This document shows positions 11,220 to 21,639 of a stretch of DNA of 64,000 nucleotides, piece by piece; position 1 is the stretch's first letter, and every line of letters begins with the position of its first letter. Position numbers and translations under genes: made by a program. This DNA comes from Candidula unifasciata (taxonomy: Eukaryota; Mollusca; Gastropoda; Stylommatophora; Geomitridae). The stretch is from the NCBI GenBank assembly GCA_905116865.2, contig CAJHNH020008445.1, positions 486,001 to 550,000 on the forward strand, read 5' to 3'. The notes under the pieces were generated by a model. It worked only from the letters and a program-made list of their open reading frames with translations. It did no database searches and was not told the origin of the DNA.

Positions 11220-11470
11220 TAGTTGAACAGGTACCACACGGGTTTGCAATTCGATGAGTTAATTGCAACCCATTTGTTAGGTCCAGGCCAATTAACCCAG
11301 GACACTTTTGAAATTCAGGGAGCGATGAAAAGCTCACCTGTCATGGTATTACCTATTGCTAGGGTTAATATTATTTCGAAGTAGGTTACCGGTATCATTT
11401 CAGCAGCGGTCATTAGTGACCCTATTTATCCTATGATGCTCGGGTGCCGGTATGTTTACCTTGCATAACC
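11220..11470 (+). pseudogene. Protease-like remnant of the LTR element
   Basis: Frames here give LLGPGQLTQDTFEIQGAMKS then SPVMVLPIARVNI and DPIYPMMLGCRYV. The last resembles the ...DVLLGNDLL end of gypsy proteases. The catalytic DTG is not visible. Weak. Confidence 0.35.
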
Positions 11471-11543
11471 TCAAGCACTTGTCACTGCAGCTGCTGTACA
11501 GACCAGGACACAAGCTAAAGCAAGTGAGGAGTCGACCAACCCC

Positions 11544-11948
11544 TTGATAAATTCTCTTCCTGGAGAAATAAGAGCTGCTCAGACCCAGGATAGTACCTTA
11601 AAACCTTGCTATTCTAAACTTCCTAAGGCGCATAATCCTCTCGAGTCAGGCGATTTTTATATGAAAGGCAACCTTTTGCACCGTAGGGCCGGAAAAGGAA
11701 TACACGAACATAGTCAACTTGTAGTTCCCTTCGCCTACAGAAACCAAGTTCTTCATATGGGACACACCATATCCTTTAGTGGACATATGGGTATAGGTGA
11801 TACTACCCAGCGTTTTACCTGCCATTATTATTGGCCAGGAATGACTGGGGACATCAAAAGGTATGTCAAATCGTGCTATGAGTCTCAGCACGTGGCGCCA
11901 AGACACGGGACTGCTCCAGTTACTCTTGCTGATGCTATGCAACACTGA
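11544..11948 (+). pseudogene. Integrase N-terminal (zinc-binding) fragment of the LTR element
   Basis: A 134-codon open frame. After a linker it reads NQVLHMGHTISFSGHMGIGD then TTQRFTCHYYWPGMTGDIKR and YVKSCYESQHVAPR. This is the HHCC domain of retroelement integrases: both histidines and the first cysteine are present. The second cysteine of the usual CxxCQ is replaced (CYESQ). The DDE core is absent, because the frame stops at 11946 and the next recognisable text is RNase H. Confidence 0.8.
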
Positions 11949-11974
11949 TTTGACCAAATAGTGAAGCTTCATCC

Positions 11975-12475
11975 TTGACACAGAACCGACAAACTGCTGT
12001 AAACCCATTACTACAACCACCCCTGCAACACTTAACCTATTTCAAGAATAGAAATTATTCCACAGTTGAGCGGGAATGTTTATCTCTTGTGTGGGCTGTC
12101 AAAAAATTTCAGCCATTTCTATATGGTACCCAGTTTAAGGTACAGAGTGATCATCAACCTCTAGTATATCTGGCGACATCGAAGAAACTAAACACAAGGC
12201 TTATGAGATGGTCGTTGTTACTTCAATCGTACAACTTTACAGTGGAATACAATCCTGGGAAAAGTAATGTTGGAGTGGATTTTCTAAGCCGACATCCTAT
12301 GATGGAGAAAGTTTGGTCAGTGTTCAACGATGCAGAAGATAATGACAGTGAGTGGAGTGGAGAACATGGTGTCCCACCTTCACTGTTAAAAGTCCAGGTT
12401 CTATTACTTTTTTTAAGGGAGGGAGCTTATGTCACGAAATGGCAGTGGTACACCACTCCAGTGCGTGGGACATAG
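11975..12475 (+). pseudogene. RNase H C-terminal half of the LTR element
   Basis: An open frame reading KNRNYSTVERECLSLVWAVK then KFQPFLYGTQFKVQSDHQPL, and YNPGKSNVGVDFLSRHPM. These are the E and D motifs and the closing SNVxVDFLSR motif of Ty3/gypsy RNase H. The N-terminal half with the first catalytic Asp is missing. The frame then runs through the polypurine tract into the LTR (LREGAYVTKWQW). Confidence 0.85.
12415..12429 (+). promoter_or_regulatory. Polypurine tract of the LTR element
   Basis: AAGGGAGGGAGCTTA lies immediately before TGTCACG, the start of the candidate 3' LTR. It would prime plus-strand DNA synthesis in an active element. Confidence 0.7.
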
Positions 12476-13065
12476 CTTGCTCCGACATGACACACCGTAC
12501 ATACCGGCAGAACATGTAAACAAACGACATCATAATATACATGCAAGTGCAGTACAACGAAAGATCAGACTATCGTCTACGATATGACACAATAATAACG
12601 TCATAATCACAGATCGGCGTTCTTAGCTTGGTACCAATGCACATGCCAACGGGGAATTCCCGAGTGCAGAAAACTAAAAGGGAGCACAGGGATAGCGTCA
12701 TTAGCAACAACCCTCACTAGATACGATGATGATGTGCGCACCTAGACCCGATTCGGAGACATCATGCGCATAGGATCTGAGTTCCGGAAAATCTGACTTC
12801 CGCCTTCTCAACTCTAGTTGCTGTAAGAACTAGACGTATTTCAGAGATTTGTAGTCCTTAACATCTGACACAATCTCATGAATTTAAGAGTGTATTTCAT
12901 TCAGACAGGGGGTAAGAGATTCTAGAATTCTATGTGGCCTTGTGTACAAGTGTTATCCTTATTTTGATGATATGTACATGTATTTTATAAAGCTTTGAAA
13001 TGTGTATATTTTTATTCAATGTTACCATTATCGATTTTTTCTTCTTGGCGCAAGTGCTTAAAGTT

Positions 13066-13130
13066 GGGGGATTGAAAGATATAAATGGATTGAACCCCAT
13101 TGGGGGGATTGAAAGATATAAATGGATTGG
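13066..13130 (+). repeat. Tandem duplication, 37-bp period
   Basis: GGATTGAAAGATATAAATGG occurs twice, 37 bp apart, inside the candidate LTR. Confidence 0.85.
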
Positions 13131-13141
13131 ACCACATAGGT

Positions 13142-13190
13142 GGATATATATATTATATATATATAGATCTGTGTGTGTGTGTGTGGGTGC
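13142..13190. repeat. (TA)n/(TG)n microsatellite
   Basis: Short TA run followed by (TG)8 at 13170-13186. Confidence 0.9.
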
Positions 13191-13439
13191 ATGTATAACT
13201 ATGAGTTGTCATGATTGTCATAACCAGGTTGAGAATTCTTAACCCTGTCACCTGGTTAATGAAAATAAAATATAAAATGAGATTCACATATGAGGCGATG
13301 TGACAACTCAAATCAATAAAGTTGTCAGAAGCTGAGGTAAAGTAAGTTAGTTAATTATTATGGATAGTACAGCTGAAGAAGACTGGGTGTCAACCTACCC
13401 TACTGAGCATTATTGAGTTATTCTACACACACAGGTATG

Positions 13440-14180
13440 AAATATACAATCAACTCTGATGGTGAAAAATTGGAGCAGTTTGTAATCAACAATGGAGTGA
13501 AGCAGGGATGTGTACTTGTTCCTACCCTCTTTGCAATTTACTTCTGACTTCTTATGAAACACGCCTTTCAACATCAGGATCATTCATTTTCGATCTGGGG
13601 GCAGCCTTTACAATGTTCGCAGGTTGAAGGCCAAACTCAGAATAAGAAAGGTACTTATCAGACAGCTGCCGTTTGCAAATGATGCCACAATTACCACCCA
13701 CTCAGAGGAGGAGCTGCAATGTTTACTATCTGCATTTGCTGATGCATGCTGAGAATTTGGTCTAACAATCAGGAGAAGGAAGACAAAGGTGTTAATGATA
13801 AACCTGCAGTCTACACTGATAGTGATGAGCCTGAGACAATTAACCATTTTACCTATCTGGGATCCACAGTGAATTACAAACTATGCTGGACCAAGAAATC
13901 AACACCCCGATGGGTAAGGCAGCAACAACAATGAGCATCTGCTCACTGTTGTTGCTGCCTTACCTATCCTGATGTTGATCTGAACAAAAACAGCTTGAGA
14001 GAACAAGAAGCTCACAATTAAAACACCAACTCTTGTCCATCAGGCTTGTGATCTCAGAACTTTGCTTTACGGCAGTGAAACTTGGTCAACTTATTCACAC
14101 CAGGAGAAACAGCTAAATAACTTTCACATGCAATGCCTAAGAAGAATACTTGGCATTTAGTGGCAGGACAAGATTTAACA
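13440..14180 (+). mobile_element. LINE fragment, RT palm to connection
   Basis: Frames give FRSGGSLYNVRRLKAKLRIR, then KVLIRQLPFANDATITTHSE (catalytic FADD mutated to FAND), LTILPIWDP and LLYGSETWSTYSHQEKQLN. It ends at MQCLRRILGI. The fragment stops about 240 bp short of zinc-transporter exon G. Confidence 0.75.
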
Positions 14181-14421
14181 ATGACTTTAAGTCACATTCT
14201 TGTGCAACATATTTTATTAAGTAAATCTAAGGTTGGATTTGTTGATAATTGTTATATCTCATTGGGTTTGCAGACAATCTACACCAAAAATCTGCATCTT
14301 TATGATGATGCCTGTGTGAGATATTATCAGGCTTTGTCTGAAAGCTATTTAAACATGACATTCATCAAAACAACATGTTTCATTTCATGACTACTACATG
14401 CTTATTTTATGATATACTAAC

Positions 14422-14521
14422 CATCCATGTTTTTCCTGTAAAAGATCTGGAACTACAGTAACCAGAGCTATATACATGAAGCCACCTGAAGTGAATGGTA
14501 GAACCCAAACTGCTTTCTCAC
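14422..14521 (-). CDS. SLC39A13: SLC39A13-like exon G: TM7
   Basis: A 100-bp exon, phase 1 in and phase 2 out, encoding [20 protein letters not shown] then [12 protein letters not shown]. It matches human [28 protein letters not shown] in TM7. The acceptor is TAAAACTTTCAG before 14521 and the donor is GGATG|GTTAGT at 14421. This is the same donor hexamer as exon F. The split codon joined with the last exon gives Trp, which aligns with the Trp of human DPWRS. Confidence 0.93.
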
Positions 14522-14649
14522 CTGAAAGTTTTATTATAAATAAATCAGTGAGTATTTAAAAAAAAAAAAAAAATATTTTACGTAAAAATTACAATTTATG
14601 ACCTTAAGACATCACAATATAACCTTTAACATTCGTATATATGGTCAAG

Positions 14650-15640
14650 AATCTCTAACAACAAACAAAATTCATCTGCCTTCTATTCCTCCATGGAGCA
14701 TAAACCCTTAACCAACTGACAGCAAGTCCTTCACTATTGCATGCAGCTCACCATATGTCCTCTCTAGCTGAAAGCTCCCTTCTCTATGTTTTCTTTTGGT
14801 CTGTCTTTATTTCTATTCCCCTGTGGGTTCCAGTGCAAAGACATTCTAGATATATTGTTCCCAGGTTTTCTCAATATGTGTCCTATGCAATGCCAGCATC
14901 TTTTCTTCACCTCTTGGTCCACTGTAACTTGAGTTTTCTCTCAAAGCTCAACATTAGTGATTCTATCACATCTTTCTGCGTAAGCAACAGTTAATGAATG
15001 CCTATAGTTTACCAGTAACTGGTTTAGTTGTTTTTCATGTTTCCACTCCATACAGCAGTACTAATTAGACATAAGAATTACAAATTTTAGGTGTAGTATC
15101 TGTTTAAGTAAGCGCACAGGGCTGGAGAATATGGCTAGAGAATGAGAGACTTTTAGGTGTGCCATGAAGAGAGTGACGTTCTGTAAAGGACATGCTGAGC
15201 AATGATGATCATTTTTAATTTCCTTTGACCTCAACAAATTTCCTAGTGCTCTGAAAGCTACTCTTGCTTTTTGTATTTGTATTTTAATATCTCTATCACT
15301 TTACCCATCTTTATCTACATTACTGCCCAGATAGGTGAATGACTCCACATTTTAGAGTGGAATATCATTATGCAAAATTATACTACTGTCTGCCTCTTTT
15401 AGTCTCATTATCCTTGTCTATTTTTTTTTACCCTGTTGTTGTGACCTCACATCAAATATTTTCAATTTGTCGTGCATCTGATTCTGTGGGTGGGACAGAA
15501 GACAAATAACATCAGCGAAGTGTTAGCGGTTGCTGTCTTCATAATTGAGTCTACTGCCAGTAGAAATAGGAGAGGTGACAAAAGACATCCCTGTCGCACA
15601 CATGTTCATATGTTTAAAACGTATTTGTTAGAATATGAAG
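14650..15640 (-). mobile_element. LINE fragment, RT palm/thumb to C-terminus
   Basis: The minus strand reads LNYEDSNRYHFADVICLLSH at about 15540, then VESFTYLGSNVDKDG, and a C-terminal CWHCIGHILRKPGNNISRMS and NRNKDRPKENIEKG end near 14760-14900. It is the family whose C-terminus is normally GHILRMP...RPKxTWRR. Multiple stops. Confidence 0.75.
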
Positions 15641-15689
15641 AAACTGAATAGGATGGGTTGAGAATCACATTGTGTTGAAATCAGGAGCA

Positions 15690-15815
15690 TGACAATGCAT
15701 CTACAAAGCTGCAGTGCACTTTGGAGTCCAGGCGAGAATTCGCAAACTCAATCCTAAAGCATTATTTGTTCCTTATACAAAGCACTCTCTTAATATTTGT
15801 GGGAAAAAACTTCCA
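15690..15815 (+). mobile_element. hAT/ZMYM-like transposase fragment
   Basis: Reads DNASTKLQ in one frame, then GVQARIRKLNPKALFVPYTK and HSLNICG in another. This is the conserved YD(G/N)AS...GVQARI...NPKALFVPCxxHSLNLCG block of hAT-like transposases with a TTF/ZMYM-type domain. One frameshift separates the two halves. Confidence 0.75.
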
Positions 15816-15839
15816 GTCAATACAGAGGATAGGCAGGTC

Positions 15840-15982
15840 TGCTGTTTTAGTCATGGCAAGTGTTTGCTTCTGAAAATAGTTAGCCATTGCATTTTCTTTC
15901 ACATGTTGACTGAAAAGATATAGTTTCATCACCAAGCTAATGAGCTGAGTGCATTGCACAAACTGTGAGCTCAATGTATTTC
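15840..15982 (+). repeat. Repeat family R, copy 1, left part
   Basis: Similar to 43180-43400 and to the minus strand at 49330-49460. It is interrupted by the SINE-like insertion at 15983-16270 and resumes at 16284. Confidence 0.6.
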
Positions 15983-16270
15983 TTCTTCTTCTTCTTCGCG
16001 TTCACCAGCTGTACACTCTGGCGTAAAGTTCTGGTTGTTCGTCCACTTCTGGACTACAGTCCTGCTCCAGAACCTGAGTGTTGCGTGTGCATCAGTTTTA
16101 CAGATCTGATTCAATTGAATGCAGACTGCTGGTTCCTTGCCTCTCAGGCAGATGCACTCCGACTTCAAAGGAAGCTCCCCAGTTAGTCGACTCTTACGAC
16201 ATGCTTTTGGGGAGGCAGTGGGTCTATTCTTGTTTTCCCTACAATAGGGCCCCGGAACCCACACGGGGGG
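15983..16270 (-). mobile_element. SINE-like element (family A) with GAA tail and 14-bp target duplication
   Basis: Flanked by GCTCAATGTATTTC at 15969-15982 and 16270-16283. In minus sense it starts at GTGTGGGTTCCGGGGCCC and contains CCACTGCCTCCC and GTCGTAAGAGTCGACTAACTG. It ends CAGCTGGTGAACGC plus (GAA)5. Related sequence lies at 21890-22165 and at the 3' end of 16670-17932. There is no clear tRNA-type promoter, so it may be the 3' end of an unseen LINE. Confidence 0.75.
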
Positions 16271-16283
16271 CTCAATGTATTTC

Positions 16284-16654
16284 ATTTTAAATGCTTTTTG
16301 GCTGTGCCCAATGTGGTCTGTGTTGTAAATGAAGATTCAGAAAATAGCAAGAAGCCTGCTGCAACTGAGTTACTGTTGCCTTATGTGCTTAACTGCGTGT
16401 GCGAACACTTATCTGTTTAAACTGCTGCTTCCATAGATGATGAGCTGCACTTCTAGTGTCGTATTGAAACTTCAGACTGCTGCCTTATGCAGATAATGCG
16501 TGTGATTGCTAATAGATTTGCTGAGTCTGCAGTCTGTGTCAATTTGTCCACAAGTGACACATTGGGACATTCTGTGCGGTTTTCACTGGCAAAGGAACAG
16601 AGCAACTGTGAGGTGACTCATTTGCTCTGAAGCTGGCATCGCAACTATCTTATT
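16284..16654 (+). repeat. Repeat family R, copy 1, right part
   Basis: Matches 43370-43640. Shared text includes AGATTCAGAAAAT, GATGA(T)GA(A)CTGCA and GAGCGGAGCAAAG-like words, and it ends near TTTGCT(C/A)TGAAGCTG. It is followed by the insertion at 16670. Confidence 0.65.
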
Positions 16655-16669
16655 AATCTGCATAGAGTG

Positions 16670-17932
16670 GCGCGGTGATTTATGTCACAGGCGTGGGGGG
16701 AAGTTAAGCCCAACTCGACGTGTATAAGGAGATACTCCGTACGTCACTCGGGCGCCAGTCCTTTACTATCCTGGTTGTACGGAACCTCACGCAAGACCCC
16801 TACAGCACGTCCTCGTCGTGCGCCACGGATAATGTCTCAAATGAGCATTAACAGAGCTGTCAGGGGATCTCGGAGTTCGGCGGCCCCCAGAGGTGATGTG
16901 TCCTTGTGGCCCTCATCAGCCCGCCCCCAAACGCTTGGGTGAAAAATGTTACCAAAACTCATTAGGAACATGAGTAGGTTAGCCAAACGTACAGTCAAAA
17001 TTACAACCCTTGGTTAAAAGACTGCGGAGACTGTTAACCCTCAGTGTCGTCGACACCGCGCTGAGGTGCACCACAACAGCAACCATCCATAGGCGGACCA
17101 TCCTTGTACATCCTCGGCTAACCCTCAGTGTCGTCGTCACCGCGCTGAGGTTCACCACAACAGCAACCATCTATCAGATGACTAAGCCTAAATGTCCGAC
17201 AAAACTAGATCATACGGATCAAAATCTGACCATCAAAATTAGTATTGAACTGAAAAAGACCGAATGTCCACACCCAAAGACCCCACTCGCCCGAGTGTTG
17301 GGACAAAAACTGATAACGATATGCCTGATGCAGGATGTAAATTCTGTCGGGCTAACGGCTCGTCAAGAAATCTAACGTGCGATGAAAAAAGAATGTACCT
17401 ATCTGTGTGGTCACAAAAGTCCAAAACCCACGGGCTGCTCCCCGCTGACTTCCAGAGGGCGCAGCCCCTGCCGAGCGGGAGGCCTGATACGGTTGTGAGG
17501 TTAAGCAGGCATGTGCAGGACGTGACGATTCCTTGGGTGAGCCCAGAACCAGAGCGTGATGTGCCGGCTCTGCATACATGGATGCCTCCTTGGATGGCGG
17601 GGAATGCCCATGATCTGCCCCTGCCTTCCCTTGAGGGCTAACTGTTCCACAGGGGGCTGACCCAAAGGGGTACTCCGGGGGGCAACACCTGCGGTGTGGA
17701 CACCACACAAATCAGGCAACGTCTCGACCCACAAAAAACAATGGCCACAGTCAACCTAGAAATAGGCCTGACGTCTTCCCTCGAAGTCGGCGTACAGCTG
17801 CCCATGAGGCAGGGAACTGAAAAACGGTTGTACACGCAAAAATCAGGTCCAGGTGAAAGCCAAAAGTCCAAGTGGACGATTAACCGGGACCTTCCACTGG
17901 AATTCACAGCCGGTGTTCGATAAAAAAAAAAA
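16670..17932 (+). mobile_element. Retro-inserted element B (1.26 kb), poly(A) tail, 15-bp target duplication
   Basis: AATCTGCATAGAGTG flanks it exactly at 16655-16669 and 17933-17947, and it ends in A11. The 5' end is GCGCGGTGATTTATGTC. GC content is well above the surroundings. Open frames of 86 to 125 codons (16682-16942, 17010-17375, 17264-17641) have no recognisable domain. The frame at 17264-17641 has CKFCRANGSSRNLTC. The last 290 bp share text with SINE-like family A. Candidates are a large SINE, a non-autonomous LINE, or a retrocopy of a non-coding transcript. Confidence 0.75.
17035..17176 (+). repeat. 84-bp-period duplication with near-palindromic core inside element B
   Basis: TAACCCTCAGTGTCGTCG begins at 17035 and again at 17119, each followed by CACCGCGCTGAGG and ACCACAACAGCAACCATC. 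Each copy carries an inverted CTCAG...CTGAG around GTGTCGTCGACAC or its variant, able to form a hairpin. Confidence 0.85.
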
Positions 17933-18119
17933 AATCTGCATAGAGTGCATTATTTTTGCAACTGTTCAACAACGTATAACCCCCCTCCCGCTTTTGTTGT
18001 TGTTAGGAGGGGAGACCTTAGAAAGTCTATAATGCTTTTTCTCATGTCCACATACAGATGAAACATCATTGTAATAAATGTTGAAGCAACAGTCAAGAGA
18101 CTTGAAGATATGAAATGGG

Positions 18120-18760
18120 TGATTAGGGATGGTTATCATCACAGCACTCTGGACAGATCTTCAGATGCTCTGATCACTTCCTCAAAAGCTCCACAAGTGT
18201 ACAATGACCAATAGCACCTGTTTTCTGCTGATTAATCAAACAGCCTGTCCACTTGGTGAAATGTTAATTTCTTGCAGCTCCAGGCTGTGCCACCATGTCA
18301 TCAGCCTAGACAAGGATATGGAGTCAGGCCCTTTCTGTATTTGTCTTTGTGGTAAGTACTGTGCATTACACTGATAATCCTGCTTCAGGCCAGTACCGGA
18401 CCAGTCATAGCAAGAGCAGTGTCTGCAAGATTATATGCCCACTGGTTGCGTTGAACCCCTGCATGACCTGGTACAAAGGTGAAGGTTAGGCCAGCCATTC
18501 ACAAAGTGTTTAGTCTTGCAATCCAGTCTTGTCTCATGAACTCATCTTGGATTTTCTTAAGCATATTCTTGAGTCACTAAGCATTCATGCAAGTGTGAAC
18601 TTTTGAGTACCAAGCCATGTAACAGCAAAGACACCATTCATTGCCTTTATGGCTTTCCCCCTTTTTACTGTGAAAGCCCACACACTTTGCTTGTCCTGAA
18701 TTACTGATCTATCTGTGTAAACTACAGCATCACTTTCAACCATGTTTCAAACAGAGTGCT
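18120..18760 (-). mobile_element. I-like LINE fragment, RNase H C-terminal end
   Basis: The minus strand reads FTFVPGHAGVQRNQWAYNLA (final RNase H motif, degenerate), then LINQQKTGAIGHCTLVELL and SEHLKICPECCDDNHP near the 3' end. This is the same C-terminal arrangement as the copies at 6184 and 29422. Several stops. Confidence 0.7.
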
Positions 18761-19179
18761 CACTACTTCATTATGCTGTAATAAAACCTGTACATACTAA
18801 TTTCAAGAAGATAGTTGATGCCACAGAAGAAGTCTGTAATCCCACAGAAAGTGTCAAAACCAGAGGAGCGGTGCAAACTCATTTGCCAGCAGTACATTAT
18901 GTTTTTTTAAAAAAAAAATAGCTTTTTTTTTCCCCAAGTAATGTCTTAGAAATAATACACCACACTCAAAAATGCCTACAGATCATTGGAATCAGTTTTG
19001 AGAATTGTTTTATGCACTTATGTGCTCCCTAGCTTCATAATATTTTTCTGGAGCTCTCATTTATTAGCTCTGGTTTTGCTTTTGATTAATAAAAAAAAAA
19101 TTCTATTTTTTAAGCATTATCCAGGCATTATGTTTGTTACTTTAAAAAAAAAAAACTTCTGTATTTGATTTATTCCAAT

Positions 19180-20345
19180 GAGACAAACTTATTTCATAAA
19201 GGTCCATATTCTTCTTCTTTCGTTCATTTGAAATAAATTATCTATATCTGCAATGCTGTCTCTAGTATGAACTTCATATAACGGCATATAAAGTTTGGCT
19301 TCCACCAGTGTCTCTCTAGGCCAAAAGTTTTGTCTGGAAACATATTTGGGACAGTTCTGGAGGATGTGATCAGCTGTCTTAGGTGCCAGTTCACAGGTAC
19401 ACTTGGCTGATTTGCTAATCTGAAATTTTGTATACATGTGGCTATGAAGTTTATTATGCCCTGTTCTAAGGCGCGGTGTAATCACTTGCTCTGGTCTGTC
19501 TATAATATAGAAATCATCTTGTGACACTTTTGGCGGCTTTCTGATTGATTTGATTATTCTCTTCTTCTGTTGATAAGAGACTGGTACATCGGGTTGTTCT
19601 TCATTTACACCTTCCCTAGCTAGTTTATTAGCTCTTTCATTACTGGAAACTCCACAGAGGGATGGTACCCATTGTATAACTACCTTACATCGGCTGCCTT
19701 GTTCAGATAGTGTTGACCGTAAACCTGGTAATTTCCCAGACTCGAGTGTCTAAAGTACTACTTTTGCATCTGTGTCATGTGGCCTTTTTCACATACCCTG
19801 TCAAAGGCTTTCTTCAGATCTATCCATCCTGGAAGGCATCCTCAATTTCTTGTGAAAAGTAAGTTGTCTCATCTTCTGTGGAGTAGCACTGTCTAAAGCC
19901 TGCCTGCTGCGGCAAGAAGATGTTTTCACTTTCCAAAAGATTGACAATGTGTTCCATTGTTTTACAGAAACAGCTGGTAAGGTTGATTGGTCTATAGCTG
20001 GAGGCATCGGGACTGTCCTTTCCTGGTTTAAGAAGGGGTATCGTGATTGCTTCTCTTCATATCTGGGAAACTTTGCCACCAGTCCAACGATGATTAAAGA
20101 TCTGTAGCAGCTTTATTTTGGCTGCTTTTCCAAGGTTCTTGATCATTTTGTTGGTTATTCCATCAATTCCAGGTGACTTTCCAATTTTCAGCTTTGAAAT
20201 TGGTAATTCTAGCTCGCTAGGTGTAAGTGCTGCCACTAGTGCCTCAGGAATTATATCATTTTGTCTTGTATATTGCTGATTCTTTTGAGCCTCTCGCTGT
20301 TTCTCTGGGCTGACATCAATGTTGCCGTCTTCGGCAAAAAAAAAT
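19180..20345 (-). mobile_element. I-like LINE with internal deletion (RT fragment joined to RNase H tail)
   Basis: Minus sense from 20345: RT text with PLLKPGKDSPDASSYRPINL (about 20030), LPQQAGFR and KKAFDRVCEKGH down to about 19780. It then jumps to RNase H end text (SNERANKLAREGVNEEQPDV) and the C-terminal frame 19527-19189 with RLRTGHNKLHSHMYTKF and CTCELAPKTADHILQNCPKY. The RT catalytic region and most of RNase H are deleted at about 19750. It is related to the element at 62146-63874. Confidence 0.8.
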
Positions 20346-20752
20346 CTGCAGTGGTCAGCGGCCTGTTTTCTTGTTAGGATGGCTCCTTATTTGCATAGTG
20401 TAATATTTGCATTTCTCTCATAATTAATTTGTTTGACTAACCTACACAACTTCCTTGTGTCTCTTTCAGTTTACAGACTTTGTTTTTTTCCTGCCAGCTT
20501 GTCCGACCAGCCTACAGCTTGGCTCTTTGAAATTTGGCCTTTGCATGTTGATGTTTGTTGAAAGGCTCGTGACAAGTTTTTTTTCATCAATAAAAAACAC
20601 CAATAAAGTGTAAACTTTAAAAATAATGTCGCGCGTCGTCACACATGCGTCTTGGTGCTGCCATTTCTAAACCGGAAGTTGGTCCACATTCTGAATTTTA
20701 ACACAATTCCAAAATTATGAGAAAAAAAAATAACAACAACATAAAAACTAAC

Positions 20753-20822
20753 CAGCCACTTGTGCAGATTCCGTAGTCAATGTTGTAACAGCACCAATAA
20801 CACCTCCTAATGCTGTTAAAAA
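20753..20822 (-). CDS. SLC39A13: SLC39A13-like exon F: TM6
   Basis: A 70-bp exon, phase 0 in and phase 1 out, encoding FLTALGGVIGAVTTL followed by TTESAQVA and a split Gly codon. It matches human LSTALGGLLGAGFAICTQS in TM6. The acceptor is TTTTTCTCCAG before 20822 and the donor is GGCTG|GTTAGT at 20752. It is too short to stand out as an ORF. It is supported by splice signals, by phase agreement and by the family pattern. Confidence 0.9.
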
Positions 20823-21117
20823 CTGGAGAAAAAATATAACTCAACATTATTATTTGTGTTCTACAAAGTTCACTTTTATATTTTCTAACATACAACAGTT
20901 GCTCTAGAGAAACTGTAAGTTGATGTATGGGTAATGGTTGCATTGTAAAATAATTAACTAATAAACATGAATAAAGTGGTAGCTTCCTAGCTTTATTTAA
21001 GAATAATTGTTGGCAATAACTACTCTCAGAGTATTGCTGTTATTAGAAAAACAAATTAATGCATTCCAGTATTCCTACTGGTGCTCAGTTTCTATCAGAT
21101 GTTCAAATTTACATATA

Positions 21118-21185
21118 AAGTAGAACCTCAACTATCTGGCTCATGAACATCCAGACTCCATATTATCTGGCCTAGCTTTAATAGA
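21118..21185 (+). mobile_element. Possible pogo-like transposon end
   Basis: GTAGAACCTCAACTATCTGG resembles the GTAGAACCTCGATTATCCGG end of some pogo-like elements. No partner inverted repeat was found nearby. Confidence 0.35.
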
Positions 21186-21399
21186 AATAAGGAATAATCT
21201 TCACAACAAGTCAAATATACCATTAGTCCCTGTACATACAATCGGAAATTGTTCAAATATTATCTGAGCATTGATTACATGCCCCCACAGAAGATAACAA
21301 ATGTGTTAGAAATAGTGCATATTTTTCCATGATTTATTACAGCTACTATGATTTACTGTAGCCAGAAATGTGCACATTGCAGTATTATATTGAATATTT

Positions 21400-21550
21400 C
21401 GATGCTACTGATAATGTTTACTGTTACTTGATGTATGAATGAAATGGTGTATGGAAGAAGAGAAAACAGAAGGGCAGAATGGTAGATGGGCATGCATGCC
21501 CTATTCTTAACTCTTTGAAAATAAAGTTTCTTTGTTCGTTCATTCATGCT
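21400..21550 (+). mobile_element. CR1-like LINE 3' end
   Basis: AAGGGCAGAATGGTAGATGG then TTCTTAACTCTTTGAAAATA and AAGTTTCTTTGTTCG. This matches the 3' terminus of the elements at 33660-34400 and 59320-62130 (minus sense) in the same order. Confidence 0.65.
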
Positions 21551-21639
21551 GATTCCTGTTTTCATTTTATGCAACTATGTAAGCAGTCAGAAAGTACTCT
21601 TTAGATGCCAATGGCTTATCAGGTATATAATGCTTGACT

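Larger units (their letters stand above)
9871..13305 (+). mobile_element. Degraded Ty3/gypsy-like LTR retrotransposon, integrase piece before RNase H piece
   Basis: Order on the plus strand: LTR-start remnant (9871-9890), gag (10080-11165), zinc knuckle and protease-like text, integrase N-terminus (11544-11948), RNase H C-terminal half (11975-12330), polypurine tract (12415-12429), candidate LTR (12430 on). Most of the integrase core, the whole RT and half of RNase H are absent. Canonical Ty3/gypsy pol ends with integrase. Here RNase H runs straight into the polypurine tract, as in the Gmr1-like group. Many stops; inactive. Confidence 0.75.
12430..13305 (+). repeat. Candidate 3' LTR (right boundary uncertain)
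   Basis: Starts TGTCACGAAATGGCAGTGG right after the polypurine tract. GTGACA at 13300-13305 would close it as an inverted TGTCAC...GTGACA pair. An alternative end is near 13043, where CTTGGCGCAAGTGC resembles a primer-binding-site start. Its first 20 bases recur at 9871-9890, the only trace of a 5' LTR. Confidence 0.5.

Noticed and set aside
17264..17641. CKFCRANGSSRNLTC as a zinc-finger protein
   Set aside because: Only a few Cys residues with no matching His/Cys partner; the frame is inside a retro-inserted repeat.
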